Shown here: one piece after another, positions 18,557-29,475 of the stretch
How positions within the stretch are numbered: position 1 is the first letter of the stretch
How the letters are laid out: each line of letters opens with the position of its first letter
Source of the DNA: Alicyclobacillus sp. SO9
Lineage (GTDB): Bacteria; Bacillota; Bacilli; Alicyclobacillales; Alicyclobacillaceae
Reading direction: 5' to 3'
Length of the DNA: 64,000 bases
Assembly: GCF_016406125.1 (NCBI RefSeq)
Contig: NZ_CP066339.1
Span: forward strand, 4,030,001-4,094,000
Notes under the pieces: model-generated
What the model was told of the DNA's origin: nothing
Seen by the model: the letters and a program-made list of their open reading frames with translations, nothing else
Databases searched by the model: none
Made by a program: the position numbers and the translations under genes

Positions 18557-20743
18557 TTAAACTACTTTAAAGTGCCACATGAAGCTTTTAAAGTCTTGTT
18601 GACAGGGAGGAATAAAAATTCCTAGTTGCATGAGCTCGTCACCATAATACATCTCGTCCGTACTGGTAACTTGGTATCGAGCCTCCACATCCAATCCTTT
18701 TAATTTTAGGCGTCTAATTGGAGGATTAGCCTCGCTCAACTCCTTAAAGTAAAACGCTAGAATCTCAGTCCGGTCTTCAGAGATAAATTCCCAAGCCGTC
18801 TCGTTACATTCAAACGGATTCCTTAGGCGATAAAAATCTCCAAATTGAACGATATGACGAATTTCTTTATATACCGACACTTGTTCTCTCATCATCGCTT
18901 GCTCTTCGGTACTAAGCTTCTGAACATCCAGTTCGTAACCCAAGTTACCTGACATTGCCACGTGACCTCTAAACTCCAACGGGGTTATTCGACCAACCTG
19001 ATGATTCGGAACCATAGAAACATGGGACCCCATAGTCACAGCTGGATAGACAATACTCGTTCCATATTGAATGCGCAGCCTCGAGACTGCATCGGTATTA
19101 TCGCTGGTCCATGTTTGAGGCATGTAATACAGCATTCCAGGGTCAAACCGACCTCCACCACCAGAGCAGCTTTCGAACAAAATGTCAGGAAACTTTGAAG
19201 TGATTTCTTCCAAGACTTGATACAAGCCTAGCATATACCTGTGGTACGTTTCCCGCTGCCGTTCAGGCGGAAGTGCAGACGAACCTACTTCTGACATGTT
19301 GCGGTTCATGTCCCATTTAACATAAGAAACTGGTGCTTTCAAAAGCACCTCCGAGAGGGAACGAATAATTTCAGCACATACTTCTTTCTTAGAAAAATCT
19401 AAAATCAGCTGATTCCTTCCTTCCGAGCGAGTTCTGTCAGGGACATGAATACACCAATCTGGATGTTGCCGATAAAGATTACTGTCCACAGAAACCATTT
19501 CAGGCTCGAACCATAACCCGAAAGCCAGCCCCTTTTTGTTAATACTAGCTGCTAGACCGTCAATACCAATTGGTAGTTTAGATTTATGCGGAATCCAATC
19601 CCCTAGCGAAGACGTATCATCTTCTCTGTGTCCAAACCAGCCATCATCCAATACAAACAACTCTAGTCCTAAATCACTGGCAACACTTGAGAGGTCTTCA
19701 ATTTGACCATGGTCAAAGTCAAAATACGTCGCTTCCCAGTTATTAATCAACACCGGGCGCTCAGTGTCCCGGTACCGACCTCGAGACAAGTGCTCACGAT
19801 AGAGGCGGTGGTAGGTTCGTGACATGCCGCCAATGCCGTTGCTTGAGTAGACCATGACCACCTCCGGAGTCTGGAATTCCTCTCCAGGGTCTAACACCCA
19901 CGAGAACTCAAAAGGATTGATGCCCATAGAGATTCGGGCGGAGTCGTATTGATCGACTTCTACAGCAGCAATGAAGTTGCCGCTGTAGACAAAACTGAAG
20001 CCGTAGACTTCCCCGTAATCCTCAGTTGCATCCTTGCGTAAAAGTGCCATGAAAGGGTTTTGTTGATGACTGCTTGCTCCCCTACGGCTCTCTATAGACT
20101 GGATACCGCTGTGCAAGGACGCTCTTTCAATCTGCCGTTCCCTGCCCCACGCGCCAGATAGTCGAAGTAAATCAAAATTTGAGTCGGAAAAATCAATACT
20201 CATACTTAAGGCCCGTAAAAGAATCAATTTTTCCTTTCCTATGTTCTCGAACCGCACTGAACGCGTAATGACATTCTCACGTTCGAAAACTGTGTACTGT
20301 AAGATTACTTGTAATTGCAAGACGGGATCTAGCATGGTGATTTCTAACGTTTGTGCCTTTGAATCATTGTCCACGTAAGTTGCTGGTAGCCCTGATAGTA
20401 TGGGCTTACCATCATAAATCTTGTGGTCTCTATACTCTAAATCGGTAATCCGAGTTCCGTCGCGACGCTCAACTTGGAAACTTGGGAATCTTAAATCAGT
20501 TCTTCCGAACGATGCAAATTCCTGAGGTAATGTGTCTAATGAAAAGGATGGGTCCTCGGAGAGAGGTACGGGTGAAAATGGACGTGCCTGGAACCTCAGC
20601 AAATTGTCACCATTAACCTGCCTTATACTTTCACCCCAATATATATGTGCCAAATACTTCGATTTTACTAGCTTCATAATGTAACTGGTGCGATGTGCCC
20701 GGAGATAGAAAAGGCCTGAGTCTTGTTCAAATCGAATCGTCAT
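18557..20743 (-). CDS. GH36 alpha-galactosidase
   Basis: The 728-residue enzyme has the GH36 signatures: NNWEATYFDF, LFVLDDGWFG, the nucleophile in YVKWDMNRN (Asp478 from the start used here), CSGGGGRFD and the acid/base SDNTDA (Asp548). Both positions coincide with those reported for Geobacillus AgaA/AgaN-type enzymes. It hydrolyses alpha-1,6-galactosides such as raffinose or galactomannan fragments, in the cytoplasm. The ATG at 20743 has GGAGG 5 bases upstream; the ATG at 20755 overlaps that site and is rejected. It follows the third importer and ends the operon. Confidence 0.95.
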   Translation of the reverse strand: MTIRFEQDSGLFYLRAHRTSYIMKLVKSKYLAHIYWGESIRQVNGDNLLRFQARPFSPVPLSEDPSFSLDTLPQEFASFGRTDLRFPSFQVERRDGTRITDLEYRDHKIYDGKPILSGLPATYVDNDSKAQTLEITMLDPVLQLQVILQYTVFERENVITRSVRFENIGKEKLILLRALSMSIDFSDSNFDLLRLSGAWGRERQIERASLHSGIQSIESRRGASSHQQNPFMALLRKDATEDYGEVYGFSFVYSGNFIAAVEVDQYDSARISMGINPFEFSWVLDPGEEFQTPEVVMVYSSNGIGGMSRTYHRLYREHLSRGRYRDTERPVLINNWEATYFDFDHGQIEDLSSVASDLGLELFVLDDGWFGHREDDTSSLGDWIPHKSKLPIGIDGLAASINKKGLAFGLWFEPEMVSVDSNLYRQHPDWCIHVPDRTRSEGRNQLILDFSKKEVCAEIIRSLSEVLLKAPVSYVKWDMNRNMSEVGSSALPPERQRETYHRYMLGLYQVLEEITSKFPDILFESCSGGGGRFDPGMLYYMPQTWTSDNTDAVSRLRIQYGTSIVYPAVTMGSHVSMVPNHQVGRITPLEFRGHVAMSGNLGYELDVQKLSTEEQAMMREQVSVYKEIRHIVQFGDFYRLRNPFECNETAWEFISEDRTEILAFYFKELSEANPPIRRLKLKGLDVEARYQVTSTDEMYYGDELMQLGIFIPPCQQDFKSFMWHFKVV

Positions 20744-20840
20744 GATGTCCTCCATAATGTAAAGAATTTACCGGTTCAAACTACTGGAATAGTCGTAGTA
20801 GGAGATGGGCTTTGCCCCTTATCGTATTACGTGTAGAACA

Positions 20841-20869
20841 GTACAAGGAGGATATTCTCCTCCTTGTAC
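20841..20869 (-). other. Perfect intercistronic hairpin after the third binding-protein gene
   Basis: GTACAAGGAGGA (20841-20852) and TCCTCCTTGTAC (20858-20869) form a perfect 12-bp stem with a 5-base loop. It lies in the 149-base gap between the binding-protein stop and the alpha-galactosidase start. No T-run follows. It likely shapes differential mRNA stability. Confidence 0.65.
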
Positions 20870-20892
20870 GGCCCTGCCAAAGAACAACAATT

Positions 20893-22263
20893 TTACTTTC
20901 CCTTAGCCGCTGATTGGAAAGCGGCATCTGCTTCTTGAACAGCTTTCTTAGCAGCCTGAGAGGCTGACAGTTGATTCAGATACATAAGATTCATCGTATT
21001 ACGAATTTTTGTATATGCTTCGTTCCACCCATAGGTTATAGGGAAACTCACTGTCTGTCCCTTTGCTTCCTTCATGAATGGTGTGACATTAATGCCTTTT
21101 TTCTTCCAATATGCTATAAAATTCTTATCCTGTGATGGACGCGGGCTCCAGACCCAACCACCGCTGGTTAACAGATTTTCGGATTTCTTTCCGGCCAACC
21201 ACTTTACAAGTTCCCAAGCCTGCTGTGGATGTTTGGTATGCGCATAGACAGCATCGGAAAGTCCGTTCATCACACTTACGCGACCAGCCGGACCCATTGG
21301 AAGCTCTGCAACGCCAATCTTGAAATTAGCGCCCTTTGCGATTGGCGTTAGCATCCAATCACCTTCTGTTGTCATCGCGACTTTGCCGGAGTCAAACAAA
21401 GTCTGGTCAGATGTCGCCCCCTTTGTCTGAGACCCTGGTGGTGATACGTGATATTTATAAATTAGGTTTTGCATAAATTGAAGCGCCTGTACGGCCTTTG
21501 GCGAGTCGTATTGTAGTTTTGTTCCAAACTTCTTGTCGAGAAATTTTCCTCCGTTTTCTGCTACGAAATTTAAATAACCCTCCTGATTTTGATTCCATGA
21601 AAGGTACCCGTACTGCTTAATTTGTTTTGGGTTAAAGCCTGGTTGCGTAGCATTTTTCCCATTCTTATCAACCGTAAGCTTCTCAGCAAGTTTCAAAAAG
21701 CTACCACCGTTTTGCGGATTCCAAGTCAGTTTCCCAGGCATCTTGATGCCCATTTTTTTAAACTCTGTCTTATTATATAGGAGAGCAATTGTATCCCAAT
21801 CCTTAGGTAAACCGTAGTAGTTCCCTTTATACTTGTATTGATTGACGAGGCTCTTATAATATCCACTCAACTTCACATTGTCCTTTTTAATGTAAGGTGA
21901 GAGATTAAGTAATTCTCCAGAAGACACGAGTTGTGGGAAGTACGTCACGTGGTCCCAAAATACGTCTGGAGCGTCGCCAGCTGCCATCTCAGTTAACAAC
22001 TTGTGCCAATAGGTACTCCAACTGTACTGCTCAAGCGTAACCTTAATGTCAGGGTGTAACTTCTCAAACTCTTTAATTGATTTCTTATAGCCCACTTCTT
22101 CATTCGGATCCCATACCATGTACCTTAGATGGACAACTTTACCTGTTGACCCCCCTTGTGCAGTGCTTGAGTTATTAGAGTTGTTATTCCCACAACCCGT
22201 CAATGCCAAAGCACCGACTGCGACACCAGCAAGAAGGATTTTACTAACATATTGCCGCCTCAC
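20893..22263 (-). CDS. Sugar-binding lipoprotein of ABC importer (alpha-galactoside cluster)
   Basis: This family-1 solute-binding protein (about 456 residues) has a signal and lipobox ALALTGCG near residue 24, then an Asn/Ser linker. Motifs include HLRYMVWDPNEEVGYKKSI, DVFWDHVTYFPQL and AWELVKWLAGKK. I start at the GTG at 22263 because GGAGG lies 7 bases upstream. The in-frame start at 22302 would add a charged tail before the signal. It is the third transport gene of the leftward operon; the ligand is probably raffinose-type or galactomannan oligosaccharide. Confidence 0.87.
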   Translation of the reverse strand: MRRQYVSKILLAGVAVGALALTGCGNNNSNNSSTAQGGSTGKVVHLRYMVWDPNEEVGYKKSIKEFEKLHPDIKVTLEQYSWSTYWHKLLTEMAAGDAPDVFWDHVTYFPQLVSSGELLNLSPYIKKDNVKLSGYYKSLVNQYKYKGNYYGLPKDWDTIALLYNKTEFKKMGIKMPGKLTWNPQNGGSFLKLAEKLTVDKNGKNATQPGFNPKQIKQYGYLSWNQNQEGYLNFVAENGGKFLDKKFGTKLQYDSPKAVQALQFMQNLIYKYHVSPPGSQTKGATSDQTLFDSGKVAMTTEGDWMLTPIAKGANFKIGVAELPMGPAGRVSVMNGLSDAVYAHTKHPQQAWELVKWLAGKKSENLLTSGGWVWSPRPSQDKNFIAYWKKKGINVTPFMKEAKGQTVSFPITYGWNEAYTKIRNTMNLMYLNQLSASQAAKKAVQEADAAFQSAAKGK

Positions 22264-22308
22264 ATTGATCCCTCCGTTCGCAAATTTTATATCCACGGGC
22301 ATCGGATT

Positions 22309-23142
22309 TTATTTTGATGCACTCAGTTGGATACCGTTAATAATGTACCGTTGGAACAAAATGAAAATAATAAGGAGCGGTATCGTTGTCAGTAACACAA
22401 CGACCATTAAATAATTCCACTCTGAACCGTATTGCGTTTGGAAACCCGCCACCGCCAGTGTCAGGACCTTATACCTGTCACTATTAATCACAATTACCGG
22501 CCAAATAAAGTTGTTCCATGTCATAACAAAACTGATAAGTCCGAGTGTCGTTAATGCCGGTTTCGTCATCGGCAATATAATTCTCCAGAAAATTCGCATC
22601 ACGCTTGCCCCATCGATTCTGGCTGCTTCTTCTAGTTCGATAGGAATTGTGAGAAAGAACTGCCGCAGCAAAAATATCCCAAGCGGCGTGCCCAGTACAG
22701 TCGGGGCTATCAAAGCATAATAAGTATTTATCCATCCCAAATGCTTCATTAAGATAAACAAAGGGATCATCGTGACAACTGGCGGAACCATCATTGTACT
22801 TAAATACATCCCAAAAATTACGTTTTTACCCACGAACTTCATGCGAGCAAAAGCGTATGCACCTAGTGCTCCAAACAACATCTGACCAAGTGCGGTCACA
22901 ATCGATACAAAAAATGTGTTGAAAATGTACCTGCCAAACGGTTCAACAGTCCATACATGTACGTAATTGCTCCATTCAAACGGATGCGGAATCCATCCAA
23001 GCGGGTCGCTAAAGACCTGACTTGTTGACTTGAGAGAGGTACTAAGAGCCCAGAATACAGGGAAAATTGAAATAATAGCACCTAGAATCAATAGCAGAAA
23101 CACGAGAGTGCTCCCGGTCAGCTTTTTCTTCTTCAGTTTCAT
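22309..23142 (-). CDS. Carbohydrate ABC transporter permease (MalG type)
   Basis: The 277-residue membrane protein has about six helices and the EAA-type loop EEAARIDGASVMRIFWRIILP near 175. It follows its partner permease by 11 bases and precedes the binding-protein gene. In this cluster the order is regulator, permease, permease, binding protein, enzyme, unlike the other two. Confidence 0.88.
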   Translation of the reverse strand: MKLKKKKLTGSTLVFLLLILGAIISIFPVFWALSTSLKSTSQVFSDPLGWIPHPFEWSNYVHVWTVEPFGRYIFNTFFVSIVTALGQMLFGALGAYAFARMKFVGKNVIFGMYLSTMMVPPVVTMIPLFILMKHLGWINTYYALIAPTVLGTPLGIFLLRQFFLTIPIELEEAARIDGASVMRIFWRIILPMTKPALTTLGLISFVMTWNNFIWPVIVINSDRYKVLTLAVAGFQTQYGSEWNYLMVVVLLTTIPLLIIFILFQRYIINGIQLSASK

Positions 23143-23153
23143 GAGATCTCTCC

Positions 23154-24077
23154 TCAGCTAAAGTCATACGTGGTATGACGTCGGAAGTATAAAAATTGCA
23201 AAAGTGTGACGACCAGAATACCAAGGAACAGTATGACGGCTAGTGCTGACGCATAACCCATGTGGAAGAATTGAAATGCCTCTTGGTAAATCTCATAGAC
23301 AATGGCATTGGTAGCATTGCCCGGACCACCTTGCGTCATAACGTATATCGTTCCGAACACTTGAAAGGAACCTATGACAGACGTAATTAAGACGAACATG
23401 GTCGTAGGTTGCAGCAACGGCAGAGTGATTGTAAAAAACCGTCTAACGGGACCAGCACCGTCTATTTCCGCGGCCTCATATAGATGAGTCGGTATACCTT
23501 GAAGACCAGCGAGAAAAAACAAGGTATTGTAGCCAGTGAATTCCCATATATTAACTAACGCGATCGCTGGCATCGCTAACTGCTTCGACGAGACCCATGC
23601 AGGGGAAATTCCAAATAATACAGTCAAAATATGATCAAAATATCCGTAACCTGGATTCATAAGCCAGAGCCACGTTGCTGCCACCGCAACAGGTGTAAGT
23701 AACCAGGGCAAAACAAAAATTGGACGAAACACAGCCATCCATCGACTTTTTCGGTTGAGGAGTATCGCAAGTAATATCGCCAGAATAGTCTGTAAAGGAA
23801 TGTTAAGTAGAACATAATACGCAGTCACAAGAAGAGAGTGGATAGCGGTAGAACTATGTATTAGCTTTGCATAATTGGAAAACCCAACAAACTGGGGACT
23901 GCTAATCATGTTCCACTTTAGAAAACTAATAACCATAATTGCTGCCGCCGGCAGTAACAAGAAGGCTAATACCCCAACCAAACTTGGCAATATAAACAGG
24001 TATGGAGCAATTTGAAACCTGCGAAACCGCTTACTTTGCTGGTGAACAGAATTCACTGTAGACAGTTCAGTTCCCAT
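23154..24077 (-). CDS. Carbohydrate ABC transporter permease (MalF type)
   Basis: The 307-residue protein has six membrane helices and the EAA-type loop YEAAEIDGAGPVRRFFTITLP near 210. The ATG at 24077 lies directly after the stop of the LacI-type gene (stop codon 24079-24081), implying translational coupling. A short polar N terminus (about 25 residues) precedes the first helix. Confidence 0.88.
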   Translation of the reverse strand: MGTELSTVNSVHQQSKRFRRFQIAPYLFILPSLVGVLAFLLLPAAAIMVISFLKWNMISSPQFVGFSNYAKLIHSSTAIHSLLVTAYYVLLNIPLQTILAILLAILLNRKSRWMAVFRPIFVLPWLLTPVAVAATWLWLMNPGYGYFDHILTVLFGISPAWVSSKQLAMPAIALVNIWEFTGYNTLFFLAGLQGIPTHLYEAAEIDGAGPVRRFFTITLPLLQPTTMFVLITSVIGSFQVFGTIYVMTQGGPGNATNAIVYEIYQEAFQFFHMGYASALAVILFLGILVVTLLQFLYFRRHTTYDFS

Positions 24078-24078
24078 C

Positions 24079-25418
<1,340 letters not shown>

Positions 25419-25456
25419 ATCGAGTAGGAGGGGGCGCCTAGCCCCCGACCTCTCAC

Positions 25457-25488
25457 ACCACCGTACAAGCGGGTCCGCATACGGCGGT
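25457..25488 (-). ncRNA. Group IIC intron domain V (catalytic hairpin)
   Basis: On the minus strand ACCGCCGTA pairs with TACGGTGGT (9 bp, one G-U), with an inner GCGG/CCGC stem. The catalytic triad position reads CGC, typical of class IIC rather than AGC. A GC-rich stem GGGGGC/GCCCCC that fits domain VI follows, then the 3' end CCTACTCGAT. Confidence 0.7.
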
Positions 25489-26505
25489 TCACAAAGCACT
25501 ACGAAGTTCTAAGTATCTTTCCTCTACACTCCTCAGTCCCAGTTGTTCAAAGTAGGTTTTGTTCATAGCATTATTCAAGTTTCTTGCCATTTCCCAATAC
25601 CCTCTGCGCGAGTTCGCTATCATGAATACAATCCATTCAGGCTGTCCGAGTGCCCGTAATTCGCGTATCCACGTGCGCACTCTTTTCCACTGTTTCCAGA
25701 TGCACATTCGTAAGCGACGACGAATCCAGTCATCGAATCGCTTACAATGCGTTTTCATCTCCGCTAAGCGGAAATAGGAAGCCCAGCCCAAGACGTAGGC
25801 GTTGAGTTTGCGGATTCTTTCGTGGATAGACATGCTTCGGGTTCGGCTCGTAATCTCTCTCACACGTTCCTTGAACCGCTGGATGGTTTTGTCGGCAAGT
25901 CGGATGGGGGCGCGTTTGTGAGATCGAAAGCTATATCCAAGAAACTTCCGTTTCCATGGTCTTCCCACATCGCTCTTCTCTCGATTCACCTTGAGTTTTA
26001 GAGTGCCTTCCAAATACTTGGTTAGGGATTCCTTGACTCGTTCTCCTGCTCTGCGACTTTTGACGTAAACGTTACAATCATCCGCGTAACGTACAAAGCG
26101 GTGTCCCCGTTTTGTTAGTTCTCGGTCAAAGTCGTCAAGAAGGATATTTGCGAGTAAAGGACTTAAAGGTCCACCTTGTGGCGTTCCCTCTTCCGACCTA
26201 ACTGCAACACCATTCTCCATAATCCCTGCTTTGAGGTAGGCACGAATCAGTTTAAGAATTCGCTTGTCCTGCACCTTCCGAGCCACTCGCGACATGAGAA
26301 TGTCGTGATTTACTCGGTCAAAGAATTTCTCCAAGTCCATGTCTACAGTCCATCGGTATCCCTCTTGGATATACGCTTGCGCTTGTAGTACAGCATCGTG
26401 CGCTTTCCTTCTTGGGCGAAAGCCGTAACTGAATGGAGAAAACGCTGGGTCGAATAATGGTGTAAGTATTTGGAGTAGGGCTTGCTGGATGAGCCTATCT
26501 AGCAC
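25489..26505 (-). pseudogene. ltrA: Group II intron reverse transcriptase/maturase, C-terminal part
   Basis: From the break point (VLDRLIQQALLQ) onward the frame encodes the palm and thumb of a class IIC maturase: FSYGFRPRRKAHDAV, VDMDLEKFFDRVNHD, EGTPQGGPLSPLLANI, the catalytic FVRYADDCNVYV, and the X domain (LNAYVLGWASYFRLAE). The N-terminal part lies at 29476-29721. Joining the two parts at the GTG codon gives about 419 residues starting MLLLERML, the size of GsI-IIC RT. The protein is broken by the serine-recombinase element, so the intron should be inactive unless that element excises. Confidence 0.88.
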
Positions 26506-26507
26506 GG

Positions 26508-26828
26508 TTGGGACGGTCAGTGCAAAATGCACTTCAGCCCAATTCTCTTTCGGAATCTGTAACTATCACTCATCCATTTCATCCACTCCATGGGCAGACC
26601 TTTACTCTGCTCAAAATCAAACACGTCAATGGGATCCCACTGTATTCACTTCAAACAGACTCCAGTGTAATTTGTGTTCCAGAATCCTGGACGGACCGGC
26701 ATCGTCCTCAGGATACTAAGCCAGTCACACCATTCAACGGGTTGGACTTAAAGGAATTAGTTGAACTCCTTCGGAGCTTAGATGATTCCTCTGTCTCAAC
26801 AGCGAATTTAATTGACAATTCCAAATGA
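26508..26828 (+). CDS. Small protein of the serine-recombinase element (DUF5372-like)
   Basis: The 106-residue frame includes SVTITHPFHPLHGQTFTLLK and VICVPESWTDRHRP, a pattern I associate with small DUF5372/Y4bD-like proteins that accompany recombinases. This is from memory and needs a profile check. The first possible start (TTG 26508) is 2 bases inside the element and has no ribosome site, so the real start is uncertain, with GTG 26520 as an option. It is followed by a DUF6788-like gene 18 bases downstream. Its role is unknown; a DNA-binding or accessory function for recombination is conceivable. Confidence 0.6.
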   Translation: MGRSVQNALQPNSLSESVTITHPFHPLHGQTFTLLKIKHVNGIPLYSLQTDSSVICVPESWTDRHRPQDTKPVTPFNGLDLKELVELLRSLDDSSVSTANLIDNSK

Positions 26829-26846
26829 AGGAGGTAATTTCTTATT

Positions 26847-27209
26847 ATGAACACTACTGATAAGAATAAGTCACCTAGAAGATTTAAATCTGTTCCTTCT
26901 CAGGAACTCAAAGAACGAAAACTGCAACTATTGGAGGCGTTGCCACCTATGGGCCATGTTCTCCGCGGTTCCCTTATCACTCGGCAGGTGAAGTGTGGCA
27001 AGCCAACCTGTCACTGTGCTACTGGCGCTGGTCATAAAAGTTTGTACTTGTCATCTTTTTACCATGGTAAAACCCATATGGATTACGTTCCTGCAGCCTG
27101 GGAGCAGCAGGTACGAGCCGGACTTGAAAATTTTGAGGTCGCACAGGACATTCTCTCGGAACTGACTGAGCTCAACCTGGAACTACTTCGACGCCGAGAT
27201 AACGAATAG
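26847..27209 (+). CDS. DUF6788-like small zinc-binding-type protein
   Basis: The 120-residue protein contains RGSLITRQVKCGKPTCHCATG and YLSSFYHGKTHMDYVP. It is a basic protein with a C-x4-C-x-C cluster that resembles DUF6788 proteins found next to large serine recombinases. GAAGGAGG lies upstream with loose spacing. The C-terminal third is helical and acidic. The function is unknown; the basic Cys-containing core suggests nucleic-acid binding. Confidence 0.75.
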   Translation: MNTTDKNKSPRRFKSVPSQELKERKLQLLEALPPMGHVLRGSLITRQVKCGKPTCHCATGAGHKSLYLSSFYHGKTHMDYVPAAWEQQVRAGLENFEVAQDILSELTELNLELLRRRDNE

Positions 27210-27237
27210 TTCATCGGCCTCGTCGGAGGGGATATTA

Positions 27238-27729
27238 GTGACTAGTTCAGCATTAGCCGCATTGGTCGGAAATGATGCACAGAGCGTGGACGAGCTCATC
27301 ACGGTCGTCGCTGGGATGGTGCGTTCGTGCCTTGCGGCAATGCATGAGGAGGAACAAATTCATGACGACAATACCGTCGAAAGTTCACCCAGAACACCTG
27401 AAGAGAACAGCGATTGTGTACATTCGTCAGTCGACCATAGCCCAAGTTCGGTTTCACCGGGAGAGCACGGAACGCCAGTATGCCCTTCGGGAGAGAGCTC
27501 TCACCCTAGGATGGGCTTCGGAACAAATTCAGGTGATCGACGAAGACCTCGGAATTTCAGGGTCTGGCCGTTCTCAGCGCTTGGGCTTCCAAAACCTTGT
27601 GGCTCAAGTCTCACTTGGCGAAGTTGGCGCCATCTTTGGTCTGGAGATTTCCCGCTTAGCACGTTCTTCAGCAGATCTACTGCGTCTGCTCGAACTCTGC
27701 GGATTATTCAACACAATCGTAGTGGATGA
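27238..27729 (+). CDS. Small overlapping ORF ahead of the recombinase (uncertain)
   Basis: A GTG at 27238 follows GGAGG by 8 bases, and the first 40 or so residues (SALAALVGNDAQSVDELITV, then AGMVRSCLAAMHEEE) look like a real helical protein. Beyond about 27362 the frame overlaps the recombinase gene and becomes Ser/Pro-rich, as expected of an out-of-frame reading. It may be a short coupled leader protein, or the remains of a longer gene whose end was replaced by the recombinase start. Confidence 0.35.
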   Translation: MTSSALAALVGNDAQSVDELITVVAGMVRSCLAAMHEEEQIHDDNTVESSPRTPEENSDCVHSSVDHSPSSVSPGEHGTPVCPSGESSHPRMGFGTNSGDRRRPRNFRVWPFSALGLPKPCGSSLTWRSWRHLWSGDFPLSTFFSRSTASARTLRIIQHNRSG

Positions 27730-29404
27730 AGACGGCATCTACGACATGCGAGATTTTAATGACCGGTTAATTCTCGGCTTCAAAGGAACCATGAGCGAAG
27801 CAGAACTGCATTTCCTGCGTGCTCGGCTAATCGGTGGCAAGAAGAACAAAGCGAAAAAAGGTGAACTCCGCTTTCCGCTGCCCGTTGGATATGTGTACGA
27901 CACCACCGGACAGACAGTTTTGGATCCGGACGAAGAGGTCCAAACTGCTGTTCACAATGTATTTCATGCATTTCGTACGACAGGCAGCGCCTACGGCGTA
28001 GTTCAGTTCTTTGCCCAAAACGGCCTCCGGTTTCCAAAACGAGCCTACGGTGGTGCTTGGGCTGGAAAACTCGTTTGGGCAACACTGAACCACAGCCGAG
28101 TTTTAGGGATCCTATACAATCCTGCATATGCAGGGGCCTATGTATATGGTCGGTATCGAGACCAAAAGCGCGTGAATCCACAAGGACTGTTTATTCATCA
28201 CACCGTGCTCCTTCCCCGTGAGGAGTGGGAAGTTTTCATTCCAGATCATCACCCAGGCTATATCACGTGGGAGGAATATGAGAGAAATCTAAAGCAGCTA
28301 CATTCGAACCGTACCAACCTTGAGAAAAGCGGAGCAGCACGAGAAGGCACAGCTCTACTTCAAGGACTCGTTATATGTGGAAAATGTGGTCGCCGCATGA
28401 GTGTACGCTACACCAGCAACGGAGGAATCCATCCACATTATGAATGTAAAGGGCGGTGGGAACACGGACACCGCGCCACTTGCACTACCGTGCCGGCGTT
28501 GAAAATCGACCAAGCTATCTCAGAGCGTCTGTTGCAGGCCATGCAACCCGCTGAATTAGAGCTTGCTCTACAGGTAATGGACAAACTGCTGCATGAAGAA
28601 GATGATGTAGATAAGGGCTGGAAGTTATCTCTAGAACGAGCACGCTACGAAGCAGACCGAGCGGAGAGGCAATACCAACAGGTAGAACCAGAAAATCGCC
28701 TAGTAGCGCGTAGTCTTGAGGTAAGATGGAACGAAAAGCTCGCCGAATTGGCAGAACTTCAGGAACAGTACACCCAGTATGTAGATCGACGTAGTTGGCG
28801 GCCTACAGAACACGACAAAGCGGAGATTTTAAGCCTTGCGAAGGAATTACCTCGAATTTGGTCCAAATCATCCACTACACCCAAGGACCGCAAACGCATT
28901 CTTCGCCTACTCGTTGAAGATGTGACCATAGTTGCTGAGGCAAGAAACCCGAATGTCCGACTTGGCTTGCGCTGGCGCAACCAACATTGCGAAGAACTAT
29001 GGGTGCGTAAGCCGCTGCCACCACATATAGCAACGAAACATTCATCTGAGACCGTTGAGCTCGTTCGCAGGTTAGCCGAAACGATGATAGACCGCCAGAT
29101 TGTAAAGTATTTAAACGAATCAGGTATACGCACATCAGGTGGCAGGATGTTCACGCTTGACTCCATCAAGTGGATTCGCTACGTACACCGCATTCCTGGA
29201 TATACTTCACAACGCCGTGGTTTATCCGTCAAACAAGTTGCGGAACGACTCAAAGTGACTTCAGGGGTTGTCTACTACTGGCTCAACCGTGGCATTCTTA
29301 CGGGCACGAAAGTGGCTCCAGGCTGTCCATGGGACATTCAACTAGATGACCGAAAGGAGGTCGAACTGCGCAAGCGAGTCCAGGAATCTAGCCATTTAAA
29401 TTAA
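27362..29404 (+). CDS. Large serine recombinase with C-terminal HTH
   Basis: The 680-residue protein has a resolvase catalytic domain (TAIVYIRQSTIAQVR, nucleophile Ser24; GLEISRLARSSADL), a recombinase domain (about 165-290), a zinc ribbon (CGKCGRRM, then CKGRW and a later Cys) and a long coiled-coil segment. A C-terminal HTH/MerR-like segment (LSVKQVAERLKVTSGVVYYWLNRG) follows. The ATG at 27362 is preceded by GAGGAGG at 9 bases, so I reject the in-frame start 30 codons earlier. It mediates integration and possibly excision of the surrounding element. The HTH tail is not part of the basic large serine integrase layout. Confidence 0.92.
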   Translation: MTTIPSKVHPEHLKRTAIVYIRQSTIAQVRFHRESTERQYALRERALTLGWASEQIQVIDEDLGISGSGRSQRLGFQNLVAQVSLGEVGAIFGLEISRLARSSADLLRLLELCGLFNTIVVDEDGIYDMRDFNDRLILGFKGTMSEAELHFLRARLIGGKKNKAKKGELRFPLPVGYVYDTTGQTVLDPDEEVQTAVHNVFHAFRTTGSAYGVVQFFAQNGLRFPKRAYGGAWAGKLVWATLNHSRVLGILYNPAYAGAYVYGRYRDQKRVNPQGLFIHHTVLLPREEWEVFIPDHHPGYITWEEYERNLKQLHSNRTNLEKSGAAREGTALLQGLVICGKCGRRMSVRYTSNGGIHPHYECKGRWEHGHRATCTTVPALKIDQAISERLLQAMQPAELELALQVMDKLLHEEDDVDKGWKLSLERARYEADRAERQYQQVEPENRLVARSLEVRWNEKLAELAELQEQYTQYVDRRSWRPTEHDKAEILSLAKELPRIWSKSSTTPKDRKRILRLLVEDVTIVAEARNPNVRLGLRWRNQHCEELWVRKPLPPHIATKHSSETVELVRRLAETMIDRQIVKYLNESGIRTSGGRMFTLDSIKWIRYVHRIPGYTSQRRGLSVKQVAERLKVTSGVVYYWLNRGILTGTKVAPGCPWDIQLDDRKEVELRKRVQESSHLN

Positions 29405-29475
29405 GCAGCATACTATGAATTTTGTTAATAGCGCTCTAAGTCCAAAACCTTATTGGGAGGCATGTAGTATGAATT

